DNA of 64,000 nucleotides from Hoplostethus atlanticus (lineage: Eukaryota; Chordata; Actinopteri; Trachichthyiformes; Trachichthyidae). Below are positions 1 through 13,320 of the stretch, one piece after another; within the stretch, counting starts at the first letter, position 1, and every line of letters begins with the position of its first letter. The stretch spans positions 2,608,501 to 2,672,500 of the forward strand of contig JAXDDX010000019.1 of NCBI GenBank assembly GCA_034670405.1. The letters are read 5' to 3'. The position numbers and the translations under genes are program-made. Under the pieces are notes generated by a model. That model saw nothing but the letters and a program-made list of their open reading frames with translations, was not told the origin of the DNA and searched no databases.

Positions 1-94
1 TAAAACATACACACACACACAAACCACCACAATCAGTCTCGTGGGGGACTCCATGCTAACATGCAGTGGAGAGGGAGAGATTAATAGAATGGGG

Positions 95-96
<2 letters not shown>

Positions 97-165
<69 letters not shown>
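97..165. repeat. (GT)n microsatellite
   Basis: About 34 uninterrupted GT units followed directly by a short GA run. Alternating purine-pyrimidine tracts of this length can adopt left-handed DNA. Confidence 0.95.
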
Positions 166-173
<8 letters not shown>

Positions 174-3100
174 GGGTGGGAGGAAATGACACGGCACTGG
201 TGGAGGTGCACTGGTCTCTTCTATCTATCTTTTCCTCTGCTCTCTCTCTCCATCCCTCTCCCATCATTAGCCTTATCCCCTCTCTCCCGTCTCTCTCTTC
301 CTCCACTCTCTCTATCCCCTCTCCTTTCATTAACTGTCTCTCTCCTGTCCCTTTCTTCCGTCCTCTCTCTCTCCTCCCTCCTTTCTTCCTCGCGCTGCTG
401 TCATCTGACAGAGCCTCTCTATAAACATGCCAGGGACAGTGCTTCCCTCTCTCCCCTCCAAATTGTCTTTCCCCCCCCGTCTGAAACGGCCGTGATGATT
501 GCATTCTCACACTCCATTGTAAAACAAAAAAAGAAAAGAAAAAAAGGAGAACAGATAGTCGCTGTATGCCGCGGCCCCTTTTGTGGACTGCTGTTGGGGG
601 AATCTGAATTGCCTGTCAAGCAAGGGGGCCTTTCCAGCGCCGAGACGAGACACAATGGAGCTGTTTTGACTGGGCTGAGATGCAAAGAGGAAGACAATTC
701 CCCCCCCCCCCACAATGCCGTGCAGTCATCGTGATGTCCTGACTCATCACTCGGCGGGCCTGCGTCATATTGCAACAGGCGCACACACACACAGACACAC
801 ACGCAGGATGTGGTCGACGTAAATTATAGCTTGGTGATAGGAATCAAATCCAAATTGTATACACAAACTGAGAGAAGCTGACTGGATATAAATGGCATGA
901 CAGTCAAATTTGTTTTGCAATGCCAAATACCAATTAAAGGTGCAACAATGCGGGCGTCCTTTCATGTCCCGATGCCATTGACAGCATATTTTTATACTGA
1001 GAGATATCATCTTTGAAGGTTTTTTTTGCCATTTCTAATACCAAAACATCCAAATCCTTTATCTGCAATATCCGCCAATTTCCTTTCCCATTGCAGAAGA
1101 ATGGTTGATTTTTTTTTTTACATCCATGTGTATGATAGATGTTCATCTCTTTTTTTTTTTTTTACCATTACTTCACCAGGCAAGGTGACGAAGAATAATC
1201 TTATTTACAAGAATATCCTTGGGGGAGGGAGGGAGGAAGGGGAGGGTTACCCACGCTTATGCACTACTGCTCGAAGCCAGGAGGCGTCACTGACATTTTG
1301 GGCGTAAAGGTCTAGATGAAATATTGGTGTTGACTTGCACCGGTGTTGCTAACAAATGCTAAAGGGACACCGGAACAAAAAAAATTCTGGCATCAGAACA
1401 GTAGGTTTTAATTTTCTGATGAGGAGGTGAGGGGTTTGATGACTGATCACCAGGGCGGGAGTCTACAAATGCTGCTGTAAAGCGAGCCCGAAACTCTACT
1501 GCTTCCTCTCTTCGCTCCACATTACTGCCGTGCAGTCTTGACTCATCTAGGCCAACTTGCAGAATAATAAGCAGAGAGGGATATTTGGTGGGACTTTAAG
1601 AGAGCTGAAACTACAGTGCTGTGTTAGTGCCACTTTCACTCAGGCAGATGAAGAAACACTGCCAGTGATTAAGTGATTAAGCTGTGTGTGTGTGTGAGTG
1701 AAAATGAGAGCGAGAGACAGTGTGTGTGTGTGTGTGTGTGTGTGTGCCTTGCCTCCTTTGGGAGCCTGTAGCAAAAGCCTTAAATTATACATATGTTCTC
1801 ATTCCATTACCAGTGGCAACTACTAAAGGCTTCCCAGCATTTCCATTACCAAAATGAAGGAATGCACACACTCGCTCGCTCGCTCACACACACACACGCA
1901 CACGCTTGAGCAGGACAATGTGCTTATGCAATTAGACTAAACAGTGACAATCCAGTTGGAGAAATGTTCAAGGAAAAGTGTTAATCTTAACAGCCACAAG
2001 TACATGTGTGACCAGAATGGGGGGGTACTCTCTCCTGCCTCAACAAGGCATTTAACCCTGGTGGTTGTACTGGACAGTGAAATGGGTGTAACTGCATGTA
2101 TGGGCAACATTGCTGATAGAGCATGCATGCTCAGCGAAAAATATATGGTGTAAAAAAAAATAAAATGGCGGTACTAATAAAATGTTATGATAGATCAGCT
2201 ACAGGTATCTTAGCATGGCATATTTTCACTTTGCTCCATTTATTGCGATAGATTCCATGCAAGATGAATAATGCAGTTGCATGCTTTTTGATTTTCCAAA
2301 GTAGCGCGTGATGCTAACATGCGATGCTAACATGCATCTATACTAGGAGGTGAAGTTGCAATCCGAGTGGCTCCGCTTGCGTGCTGTGGTTCAGGGTTAG
2401 CATGTGTAAGCCAATAACATTACCTGCATTAGCAAATTGTACAACACATGTACAGGGTTGCTAAACGGCGGCGCGTATGGTTCAATAGCCATTAGTGAAT
2501 GTACTGTCTGAGATATGTTGTTTTCTACTCTATTCTACTGGTATGTTTCACCGCTTTACAGTATATATTTCAGGGAGTTTGGACTCTACTCTTCTCCACT
2601 GTGAACTTCTCTACATTCTACGCCCAGCTTGGATGCCAGATCTTAAACCTTCTCCCATAAACGCCGGTACCTTGTCGTGGATGGTTCTCATCAGCCTTCA
2701 GATCAGATCGGCCTCTGAAGAGAAGAGAGAGGTCTTATCAGACAGCTGACTGGAGAGGCCTGGCCCGGCGCTGCGAGTCACTTGAGCCTGGCCAGGAGCT
2801 GAGACAACATCAGACAAGGATTAAATCAACAAACTTGACTGACCCCTTGGTGACCAGGCAGGCTACTTTACAACTCTGTGGAGAGAGAGGAGTGTTTAGC
2901 CTGTTGGGCAGGAAAGAAAAAGGTGGGATGAATGTATGTATGAAGGAAGGTAGGGAGGAAGGAAGGAAGGAAGGGCGGACGGAAAGGAAGGTATATCCAA
3001 AGAGACAGCTTTGCAGGGTGAGGAAGCAGCCATTCCCAAAATACCCTCAATTCATGTCAGAAATGTGGAAGAATAATAATGTGCATGTGCCAGTAGAATA

Positions 3101-6100
3101 ATGCCCATGTGCCAGTCATATATCAGTGAGCAACTACCTTCCAATCAAGTCACAAGCGCTGAGTCTGTCTGCAGTCGTTTCTGGTCTGCTCAGCCTGTCA
3201 TTTGCAATTCCGGGAAGTCTCAAAGACCGGCTCACCTCTCTGCCTTGCCTCTGGAATCTGCACGCCACATACTATTTACTGCAAGAGGCATTTTTCGAGC
3301 ATACCGGCTGGAAAAATGTTTTTCGTTAAATACCAGCAAAAAATTTCAAGAAATGATTTGGGGAGCATGACACAATATGACGATCGATGCTGATGTTAAA
3401 ATAAGGATTCAGATTGTGTTGATAGTTGTATTGTGAGGCCTTTTTAGCCGGTGTAACTTTCTATTCATCTCGAGTCAAGAGTGTCAGATGGGGTGGAAGC
3501 ATGCAATAATAAACCTTGAGACCCGTGTGTCACGGTGGTGTCCGTCAAGCCTATGGAATGAGGCAGGTGTTACAGGATTTGTGGTCTTGGGCAGGCCAAC
3601 CGGGGGGTGCAGGGCTTACAGCCAATAAGGTTTTGAATCTGCCAAATAAAAATAAAGTGCTCTTGACGTTGCCGACTATTTCTGGCTTCTGCAAAAACAT
3701 CATCGCGAAAGCACATCAGGAAAAAGAAAAATCTATTTATTGGCATTAATGGAAAAGACCTATTATTGCGGTTATCTTCTATTAAAACATATTTTTTTTA
3801 CTGCTATCCACCATTGTTGTTGTCGCTATGACTTCCCTGCTCAGCGCCAGCTCGATAGCCACCACCCAGCTCGCTACTGGCCACGCCCCCTCCTCCCCCT
3901 CCAGCAAATAGCATGCACTCCAAAACAGCCCAAACATCATCAAAACGCCTGTTTCACTCAAAAGGGGGATTCATGCATGAGAGCACAGGGTCACAGATAG
4001 ACAAGGGGCTGACAATGCGGGTGGCAGAAGTCGAAGGGCTGTAAGACAACGATGCGAGGAGATGCAGGGCTTCGCACAATCCCGTAGGGGGAATGCCCAC
4101 TGTTGCAGACTGGAAAGCGATGCCGTTTTTATTTATTTGAGTGATTCATATTCTAAAAACACATCTCTCTCCAAAAACCCAGCGAGGCTCCAGTCTGCCC
4201 GGTCTGTCTTTTTGACTTCCAGGAAGTAAAACTTTGTTACCGATCTTCTTTTTTTTCCCTCTCAGATCATGTAAAACTATCAAAATTGTTGAAGTGAGTG
4301 AAGGTGAATTAAACCTATCTGAGCTGACTGCATGTTGTCCCTATATTTTTAAGAGCTGAGAAACACACACGGGCAGATACTGTTTCATATGCAGTACAAG
4401 TTTTCGCCTCCGGGGCTAAAAATCACACTAGTCAAGTAAAATAAGCAATTTTGCACAGAGTTTTTGGAGATGAGACTGAACTTGAACTTCAGTCTCATTC
4501 ACAGCTGAGCACCCTGTACTGATAGCAAAGTGGAAAGTGGGCGTCGGTCATTGTATTTGCACACAAATGAACCACATGAACCATTTTATCAGATGCTTCC
4601 AAAATGTGCAATGTGGTTCAGGAGCGCCGGTGGATTGAAAATAGGTTTCTATTACACTTCACAAACAATCTGGTAATTTACTTGGCACTTTAGAGAAAGA
4701 GATGGAAGTTAGCAAAACAGAGGGACGCGGAAAAAGACACGGGGACAACTGCCAATTCAACGATAATTATAGTCTCAAGAAAGAAAGAAGAAAAAAATCA
4801 TCAGAAAAAAAACATATTGAGCTATGGATTCGTGCCCGGGGTGAGCTGCTGACAGTATCTCTCCCTGCTATCTGAATCTGTCACAGAGCTTATTCCTCAA
4901 TTTTAGTTCTCTGGAGTGTAAGAAGAAGAAAAAAAAAAAAAATTCCCCTGCACTCAATCTCATCCACGGGCAAAGCCATCACTCACACGGTCATATTTGA
5001 ATTAGATGTCTAGACATACAGTTTGCCAAAGGACTGCTCTGCTTTTTGCCGTCAAGGGTTTCAGCGCAGCCCCCTTATCCTCTATCAAAATGATCGAGTT
5101 CCAGGAAAGATCCAAGGCTGGGAATGAATGCGGGGTGTAAATGGATGCTATCTGTAGGGTTTCCTGGGATTCGTCCTGTAAAAGAGCCCCATTCCTCTGA
5201 AAACGAAAAAAAAAGGGAGAGGAAACATCCATAAAATGCAACCGGATCAATACAATCCGGCGTGATATCACAGGATAAGATACAATGGCACAACAACAAT
5301 AAAAACAATAATAATGTACGATCAGGGATGATGTAGCGATACTCACTTTACCCATGTTTTTTAAAGGCGATATAAATATATAGATGATGTAAACTCTCTG
5401 CACAGGTGGTAGTACCTGCTAGCAACACCAAGCTATAGCTAAAGGTGCTGCTGTGAACTCGAACTCTCAATGACCTTGAGCATGTTGGCTTCACTTTACT
5501 CTTCTCAAAGCAAAAAAAAAAAAGATAGAAAAGATCACTGGGCTGCAATATGTCTGCATTTTTTTTTAATACCTTTTTCTTTGCACCAGCAGACAAAATA
5601 AAAGCCACTCAACTTGTATTCTATTCTCCCCTCCTTAGAGCAAATAATTGCATGCTTCTTTTACAGGAACTGCGACTGACTGGTCTCGTATGATCTCCGA
5701 CACAAAAGGAGTCGAGGAGCGATACGTTTGACCCGACTATCTCTCGTGCTGTTAAAGTTGGGCGAGCGCTTGCTGTGGGGGGGGGGGTGGCTCGGATGTC
5801 AGACGGATGGAGGGTGGGCGGAAGCCTGGATGTCGTTGGGTTTTTTGTCGAGTGGGAATCTCCCCGTCACAGATGCGCCATTGAATCAGGGCCCACGACA
5901 GCTCAAGGAAACCTGGCACCTGAGGAACCCGTCGCCTTCGATGACGCCCAGCCCTCGACGCTGACGAACCTCGCCTCCGCTTTTCGGCGTGCGCTTTTTT
6001 TTTTTTACCCGCTTGCACCAATCCCAGGATTCATGAGGCCGCTGGGTGTTTCGCTTTTCTGCCCTGCCGAGAAAATGGGGGCAGCTCAAATGTCCGTGTG

Positions 6101-6992
6101 ACTCGGTGTGTCCGACTATGTGACTTGTGCAGTCACAAGTGTGCATGTGTGTGTTTGTGTGTGTGAGGGGGTTAGTCAATTAAACAAACAGACATTGTCC
6201 TTGGATAAGCTCTCTGGGTTTCTCAAGCACCTAGCTTCGATTCAGGGAACACTACAGTACTGTGTGTTCAATTCCCAGCTGTATAACTGGCTCCTTCATA
6301 CATGCTGTGCACAGAGAGAGAGAGGGAGAGAGAGCAAGGGGGAGAGACAGAAAGAGAGAGAGGGGAGATGGAATGAGGGGGAGAGAAAGAAACAGAACGA
6401 GGTAGAAACAGAGACCTAGAAAAGGGAGGAAAGAGAGAGAGAGGAAAGAGAGAATGGAGGAATTAAATCCACCACACAAGAGTGCCATCTAGTGGACTCC
6501 TTTTTCATCCATCCCTTCATCCATCCCTCCTTTTTTTGTTTCCCCCCCCCACTGTTCATCTCACTGCCACGGTACCTCCCTAATCTTCTGTTACACAGCT
6601 CACACTTCCACCTTTTCCTCGACACACACACACACACACACACTAGCTTGCGTTCCTTGCTATGTAGCGCAATGGATTCTAAAGACACACACACACACAC
6701 ACACACACAGTGAAGGAGTTGAGCTTGCTTTTAGGCGGTATAAAAACACTTGTTTGTCCCTGAAGCCTCCTGCCCTCCTCTTCCTCCTTTCCTTCCTCTG
6801 CCTTCTCCTTACCCCCTTTCCCACATCCCCCATCTTTTCTCACCCCTTTTTCCACACTCTCTCTCTCTTTATCTCTCTCTCCGGAGCGCCCCCAGACTGT
6901 AAACAGTGGTGATGGATTACTAATTGTCCTGCTCTAGATGCAGTGGGGTGGAGACAGCTGTGGGTGGGTGGATCAGGATGTGGTGGTGTTGC

Positions 6993-6993
<1 letters not shown>

Positions 6994-7068
<75 letters not shown>
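6994..7068. repeat. (GT)n microsatellite
   Basis: About 37 uninterrupted GT units, preceded by a diverged GGTGGTGTTGC stretch and followed by CACAAACG. It is the second longest GT array in the window. Confidence 0.95.
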
Positions 7069-7069
<1 letters not shown>

Positions 7070-7443
7070 ACAAACGAATCACACTATCAGAATAGATAGC
7101 GGGCTTAGTCAAACACCTCCACACTCCACACACACATGCACACACACTGTATAATGTCACATGTTCACGCGTGGAAATCGGGAGCCTCTACGTGTCTGTA
7201 CAGTTTTGACCTTCACAGCACAACATACGTCCTTCACTGAGCAGTGTGATACCTCGCCCATTAGCTTTGCTTTGATAGCCTTGATGAGACCCTGGAGGGA
7301 GTTATTCCAATCTTCTAGCAGTAAAAATCTGTCATGCAACGTAAAAAAAATAAAGCTGTTTTTCCACAAGGGTGCTCTCCTTAAGTGCAGGTTTCACTAA
7401 TCAAGATACAGACAGAACAGTGGTGGTGGTGGCATGCTAGTCT

Positions 7444-7968
7444 AGAGCCTCTTTCACACATGCAGTGCAACCCTGAACTTATCTAGATGTTACTCGGAGG
7501 GGTTGTATGTGTGAACGCAAATGTCCGAATCAGTTGGTCTGGAAGTCAAAACGGACTTTACCCACCCAGCACCCTAGTCTGAAATCTGTTTTATCGCAGA
7601 GTGAGCCCAAGTGTGAACGGAGCAGAAGATTCTACGTATTTATCGTGCGACTGTCGCGAAACCAGGATAACACAAACATCCAAGGTTGAGGAAGAAGGCA
7701 ACTAGATCACGTCGATACTGCGGATACGTCTAACTGAGGTACTGAGAGTGAGTCGGTCACTTTGTCCGCAAATCTTCGTGCTGTAAACAAAGCGTACTTT
7801 GCGTCATGTCCTGTCTCACCGCACGCTCTACCCAAGCCCCGCCCCTCGCCTGAACTAACCGGAGTATTTTCTGTTGTCGTGAACGCATCCGAAACAGTCC
7901 GGAGAACGTCCGGGCAACTTCTTGTCCTGATTCTCTGGAGAATGTCCGAAGTGTATATCTGAAAGAGG
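7444..7968. mobile_element. Possible MITE with short inverted ends
   Basis: The left end contains GCCTCTTTCACACATGC and the right end, reverse-complemented, GCCTCTTTCAGATATAC, so ten bases of a shared inverted terminus are seen at about 525 bp spacing. The words GTCCGAA and GTCCGGA recur inside. No clean target-site duplication was found and no coding sequence is present. A non-autonomous DNA transposon is the simplest reading, but the family is not assigned. Confidence 0.4.
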
Positions 7969-8224
7969 CTTAGGGTTGTGCGTCTCAATCTCTGGAGCAT
8001 GAGGTTCTCATTTACCCCCAACCACATATTCCATCCTCTCTCAAAGAGGAACCTGCAGATATGAAGAGTCTGGTCATGTTTGTGAGTAAGAATTTGGACT
8101 AAACATGAAAAATGGCTACTTTTATAAATATAAATAATTTTTGGTACCCTGAAACTGGGAAACCATGTAGCTTTCCTCTCTTGTTTTATATGAGAAAAAG
8201 TCATTCAGCTTCCCGAATCAAAAT

Positions 8225-8375
8225 GTCCAAAGTTAGATTCTTGTTTAGGAAGGAAATGCACTTATGATTTCTGGTGACTAGTAGTTCTCTTGCCTACCTA
8301 TGTTGAATGCACTTATTGTAAGTTGCTTTGGATAAAAGCATCTGCTAAATGCCTGTAATGTAATGTGCATCATAT
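8225..8375 (+). mobile_element. 3' tail of a teleost LINE/SINE (L2-type end)
   Basis: The words TTGTAAGTTGCTTTGGATAA, AAGCATCTGCTAAATGCC and TGTAATGTAATG form the conserved 3' end shared by many fish L2-clade LINEs and the SINEs that use their machinery. Only the tail is recognisable; the body upstream is too diverged to name. Confidence 0.75.
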
Positions 8376-10159
8376 AAGTATAGTTCTAGTTTTTCCTTAT
8401 CATTATCCATCGATAAGGTAGGTAGGTACTTTATTTCTTTGTTTACAGCAGCCAAGACATAGAATCACACTAAGTTGCTGCCATTTAAAACCCTGGAGGC
8501 GTCGCGCACCATCCTGCTCACCCGAACAGTTGTGATCTGTACCATAAACTATTCTGCAGCAATGTGCATTTAATCTGATGGTCGGGTTGTAGTTTGTCTA
8601 GCTAAACAGTTGCATAGTAAAAGCCGTAAACAGTAAACTCTTGATGGCGTACTAAAAGCGACACACACACACACCTCACTTTATCTCCATCTCCACCTTC
8701 CAATCCATACTTTCCCCTCTACTTCCTTTTTTCCTTCCTCTCTCAATTTCAGTGGTCACATCACGCATCAATCAAACGGACACCAGCCAATGGAGATGTT
8801 ATCTGAGCGGCTTTGGCTTTGAGGCGGAGGGAGCGAACGAGTTGATCGCCTTAATGAATTGTACATCCATTATTCATAAACCCTACCCAGATACTTTTTT
8901 TTGCCCCGGCTTCGATAAATATATATTTATATAACGTGTCACTTTGTCTGATCGTCACGACCTGGCCCTGTTTCCTCAAGCTTCTGGCAAAGAGGGGGGA
9001 GGGGGGGGGTGGGGGTTCTAGTCTAGGATTGGTGCCAGCTGTGTTAATATGCAGGTTTGCAGTTTGGATTAGCAGGAAGGAAGTAGCTAGCCTGGCTGCG
9101 TTTGCACAGTGGCTAAAAAAAATCTGGCCATCGCACCAAATTTACAGATGAAATGAAATATTTAAAGAGTAAACTAGACAAGAACGACTGATTTTCTCAT
9201 GCATCGTCAACCCAATGCAACAAAAATGGATGGATGGATGGATATTCCCTGCTGAGAACAACTAGTCTTCTACTACCTCCAGTGCTCAGCAAATGCCATT
9301 CATAATTTCAAACGGCAAAAAAAAAAATGACGACATCAGCAAAGCAGGCCAGATCTCATGCACAACACGATAGATTTGATATATTTGATCAATCAATTTC
9401 CCCCCCCAAAAAAATCTTCTGCTCCAAATTTGAGCTGTGTGACTCAGGCTTCGTCACTAAGCCGTTCAAATTTGAAAACACATACTTATCTCTCCGTTTT
9501 GGCCTCCCGTCAACACTACGGCGGCGTTTTTACCCCCCACAAAACAGAGATTTCCAAAAATGATGACGTTTCACTGCTTGACTGTCACTTGATCCAGCCG
9601 TGAGGGTTAGGGGTTAGGTTGGGGGGGGGGGGTGATGGCTTTGCAGAACCAGATCGACATTTCATTGTTCTGCTGCTCCAGTCTGAACAAAGCCAATCTC
9701 CTCATTACTGACTCTAACGGCAGCCACATCAAAGTAGGTTCACAGACGCTTTTATCAACAGTTATTGGCAGTGCAGTCATACATTACACTTTTTGGAGGC
9801 ACGCACACACACACGCACACGCACACGCACACGCACACACACACACACACGGAAAATAAAGAGGGAGCTTGTTTGATCCAGAGCTGATTTAAAAGTGTTC
9901 GTTCTACTGATAGCGATGTGAGGCTGGGACACACACACACACCTTCAAATATGCTTGATTATGCTAGTCAAAGTAGACAATAAATGTATCTTCCTCCCCA
10001 TCACCCTTCTCTGTGTGTGTGTGTGTCACTGGTTGCCGGTGAGAACACTAATTTGTGTTACCTGTCAGAAACAAACTGTTTTCTGGGCTCTGTTAATTTG
10101 GATGACAGTCATCCGTGGTAACGTCTCAGTCGTTTATTGTTTACCAGCGGGTCCAAACG
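8376..10159. other. Intergenic DNA, no gene seen
   Basis: Contains a short GATG tract (about 9228-9242), a poly-G stretch (about 9620-9632) and a mixed CA/CG tract (about 9803-9850). No exon, RNA gene or full transposon was recognised. Confidence 0.55.
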
Positions 10160-10232
10160 GAGACAAAATAACGTGTCACCAATATTGCATTTTCGCAAAA
10201 AATGCAATATTGGTGACACGTTATTTTGTCTC
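10160..10232. repeat. Perfect 34-bp inverted repeat with 5-nt loop
   Basis: The left arm 10160-10193 and right arm 10199-10232 are exact reverse complements (outer end GAGACAAAATAACGTGTCAC), separated by CGCAA. Single strands would form a fully paired 34-bp hairpin. Flanks beyond the arms share only a GGACC-like word, and no terminal repeats of a known transposon were recognised. It may be a palindromic MITE core, a template-switch product or a structured RNA; the sequence alone does not decide. Confidence 0.95.
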
Positions 10233-12700
10233 AGGACCATCATGGTGACAAGTCTGTCGCTGCCTGTTGCAATCAATAGACAGACTCTCTTCCCTCGCTC
10301 CTCTGATCTCAGCAATGGAATAATCTTCACTACCATCAATTGTAATGACTTTTCCCTCTGTACTTTTTGACAGACAGCGAAAGAGCTCCAGATTAAGTAG
10401 CTCCGAAATACAGTAGATCTCCTTTTGAGGAGGAAGGAGCAGCAGTAATTGTCGTCATTTCCAGCTGAAAGTCCCTTTCATCTCGCCTGGGTCGCCTGCG
10501 AAATTCAACTTGACATTTTGCGAAACGTCAGGCCCCTTTCAGACCCCCACCTTTCCATCTGCTTTCCTTTTCTCTCTCTCTCTCTCTCTCAACTCCCCCC
10601 CCCCCCCCCAAAAAAAAACAGAAAATCAAAAAATACCCTCCGCCGACGAGACTGCAAAAGGCAGGCGCAATTACATTTCGAGCCTCGGGGGGCAAAGGGA
10701 GAAGAGAGAGGGAGGTAGGAGGGGATGATGGGGGGGGGGGGGGGGAGAGGAGAGGGGGGAGTTGGATGTCTGAGAAGGATGGATGAGAATATCTGGGTGT
10801 GATTGGTCATGCCTTACCCTCCCCTGCTGCATCTCAAAGAGACAGAGAGATGAGTGGAATGGGATTGTCCATTTTGTTCCTCGATAGAAGAAGAGAGTCC
10901 CCTACCTTCACACACACACACACACAGCCTCTGCTTTGGTCACTGCACCCCGTGGGCCAAAAGATGACTCAGTGCTTTAATCGTATTTGCTGGGGATTGA
11001 TGCCCAGAGTGGAGTTCCCCCCTTGCAGAAACTGAGAGTGAGAGAAAGCCACCAGAATCTGAGGTGCAGCCATTGAACCAAGATGACTGTTTCACAGCGA
11101 ACTCATTATTGTTCTCAGCGCCGGGGAAAAAAGACGGCCTTATTATTCTCCCGTGCCTAACAGGGACTCATAACAGCAAGATTGCTGGCAGCATTTGCTC
11201 GGTGGGGATATAATGCTCGGGGAGCTCCTCGTCCTTTGGCACACACTGTTCTCGCGTAATCCAATCATTTAAGTATCCCAACGCTTATTTTACTTGTTCG
11301 AACTTCACATTCTCCAGCAAAGTAGCGGGGTGGGTGGTAGGAGGTTGAGGGGGGAGGGGGGCGGGGATTAGAAACTAAACTGGGGGAAAAAAAGTCACAC
11401 TGAGATGCACTCAGGTTAATGCGGCGGTATTTCGACTCCCGACAACTCGGCGTGAATTACAGAGCAGCGTGCTGTCATCCAAACGCCGGAGAGAGAGAAG
11501 TTAAAGCCTGTACACTCAACGCTCCGCCACGGCTTAATTTCCCCGACAACACCAGTTTTTCCAAATGTGGATGTTGTACACCGTTATTGTACTCATTCTG
11601 TAATATAATCTTTTATAGTTTACTGCTTACCTGCCTAAACATGTAAACAATAAAAAAAAAAAATGAAGTGAGTGAATGAATTGCTGGAATTCCTCCAGGT
11701 TATTACTTTTAGTTACGTTTGGTTTTACTGTGACATCTAAATGGTTAATATAAGCCTTTTCATCACCTACACCTGTGACGAAGCATGATTTCAATCTGTT
11801 AAACCGATTACAGTTGCCAGAATAATCAGATTATTTAAGTAATCTCCAGCCGTGATGGTGCGTTATACACCGAGAGCGGCTTTGAAGTTGCAGGAGCTGC
11901 CAAAACGTCACCGGTTCAGTCTCCTTGTTACTAATCTGCCCCCTGGCGAGTGTCACCATGCAGAAATGAAGCGAAGCTGCAGGGTCAAAAATATGTTCAA
12001 ATGTGCAAGAAGACGCTCCTCTGTGACTACAGTAATGACGCTAAGGCAAATCCTTGACTGGAACTGGCCATTCAAAATCCATAGGCCATAGTGAACAGGC
12101 GACCTTTGGCCGTACAGGTGGTCAATGGGATTTCAGTACTGAGATCAAATCAAGTTAGCCTAAATAATGGGCTTTAAGACACATAATAAGATGGATAACA
12201 GAGTATACAGTATTACTGGTCATCCTTAGTGGTACTATTGCCCCTTGAGTAGCCTGGTATCCTGCCTAGTGTGTGTACTACATAGACAGGTGAAAGGTCT
12301 TCGACCCTCTATGCCCCACTATGCATGAGTTTGACCCAGCAGTGAACCGTTAGCTTGGAACGGCAGGCGTAACATCGTGTTAGTGAGAGTATACTGTATG
12401 TCATTACATGCTTTTGGCCCAGTTGCTACCATAACATGATATTTGGATTGACCACAAGCAACCCATTGATACACAGTCACAGGTATCAACACTGGGAAAA
12501 GAGACCTATAAGTATTTGTATTATGGATCTTTATTAGCTCACTTACCCGCTACAGATTCCTTAACACTTACATGTCTGCGTTTCTAAAGTAAATGCACAT
12601 ATGTGAGGCAGTCAGCTGAGAAATTCAGCCGGGCCGCTTCGCACAGCGCTGCATGTGAACCAATACTTTCCAGTCGACTGGTTCAGTAACCTGCTACAAG
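10233..12700. other. Intergenic DNA, no gene seen
   Basis: Contains CT, poly-C, poly-A and poly-G tracts (10570-10750), a CA tract (10910-10926) and GC-rich stretches. No exon or named element was recognised. Confidence 0.55.
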
Positions 12701-12734
12701 TGTAAGACTGTTGACTAACCCTAACCCCAACAAT

Positions 12735-13320
12735 ACAGATTAGAAGCAAACAGACAATTGGCAAACCAGAAATATTATAAACCCATTCAACACAGTATAC
12801 AGGCACAGACCCAAATCAGAACCATTCTACAATCCCTCTATCATCGCAAAATCATATCAGCAAAACAAAAAGATTTCCTATTCGGCCCAGACGATCCCCG
12901 CCCCCGTCAATTTTATCTTCTGCCCAAAATCCACAAAGAACCCCCAACCTGGACGGTCCCCTGTGAAGTTCCTCCCGGAAGACCTATAGACTGCGGCAGC
13001 ACCACCTATAACGTGTCGCACCTCATTGACTACTACCTGGGACCCATCTCCACCAGGCACCCTAGCTATATCAAAGACACTTACCATTTTCTACAGATCA
13101 TCCGGCCCATGGAGGTCCCCTCCCAGGCCCACCTGTTCACCACAGATATAGACAGCTTATACACAAACATTAACACAACCATGGGCGTAGATTCAGTTAG
13201 ACAAATCATGAACCAGACCAGACAAAGAAATATTACAATTGTTAGAACTCTGCCTCACAAGCAATGACTTTATGTTTGATGACAGATTTTTCAGTTTCAA
13301 GTATTAAGTACAATCAATAA
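12735..13320 (+). mobile_element. Penelope-like element fossil (reverse transcriptase part)
   Basis: The plus strand encodes a stretch typical of Penelope-like retroelement reverse transcriptases: NRQLANQKYYKPI, RPRQFYLLPKIHKEPPTW, PPGRP, SYIKDTYHFL and LFTTDIDSLYTNINT. RPRxFYLLPKIHK and SYIKDTxxFL are family hallmarks, and the copy is closest in memory to fish Neptune-type elements. Only part of the reverse transcriptase is seen; the C-terminal GIY-YIG endonuclease and terminal repeats were not recognised. The copy is broken and old. Confidence 0.85.

Larger units (their letters stand above)
1..7440. other. Intergenic DNA with simple repeats only
   Basis: No coding exon, RNA gene or clear transposon was recognised. 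The stretch contains a GT array (97-165), pyrimidine-rich CTCTC stretches (about 240-400), a second GT tract (1721-1746), a GGAA-rich tract (about 2943-2994), GA-rich DNA (6300-6450), CA tracts near 6625 and 6690, and a long TG array (6994-7068). The longer open frames here are translations of those repeats. Confidence 0.6.

Noticed and set aside
66-734. Open frames beginning in the GT array, with long CVCVCV and serine/leucine runs
   Set aside because: They are translations of GT and CTCTC simple repeats with no protein-like composition. The same holds for the CV/HT-rich frames at 6840-7160, 34636-34926, 35286-35661, 46410-46844 and 49281-49692.
7707-8204. A 165-residue minus-strand frame as a gene
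   Set aside because: It lies over the possible MITE, has no recognisable domain and no splice context or conservation evidence.
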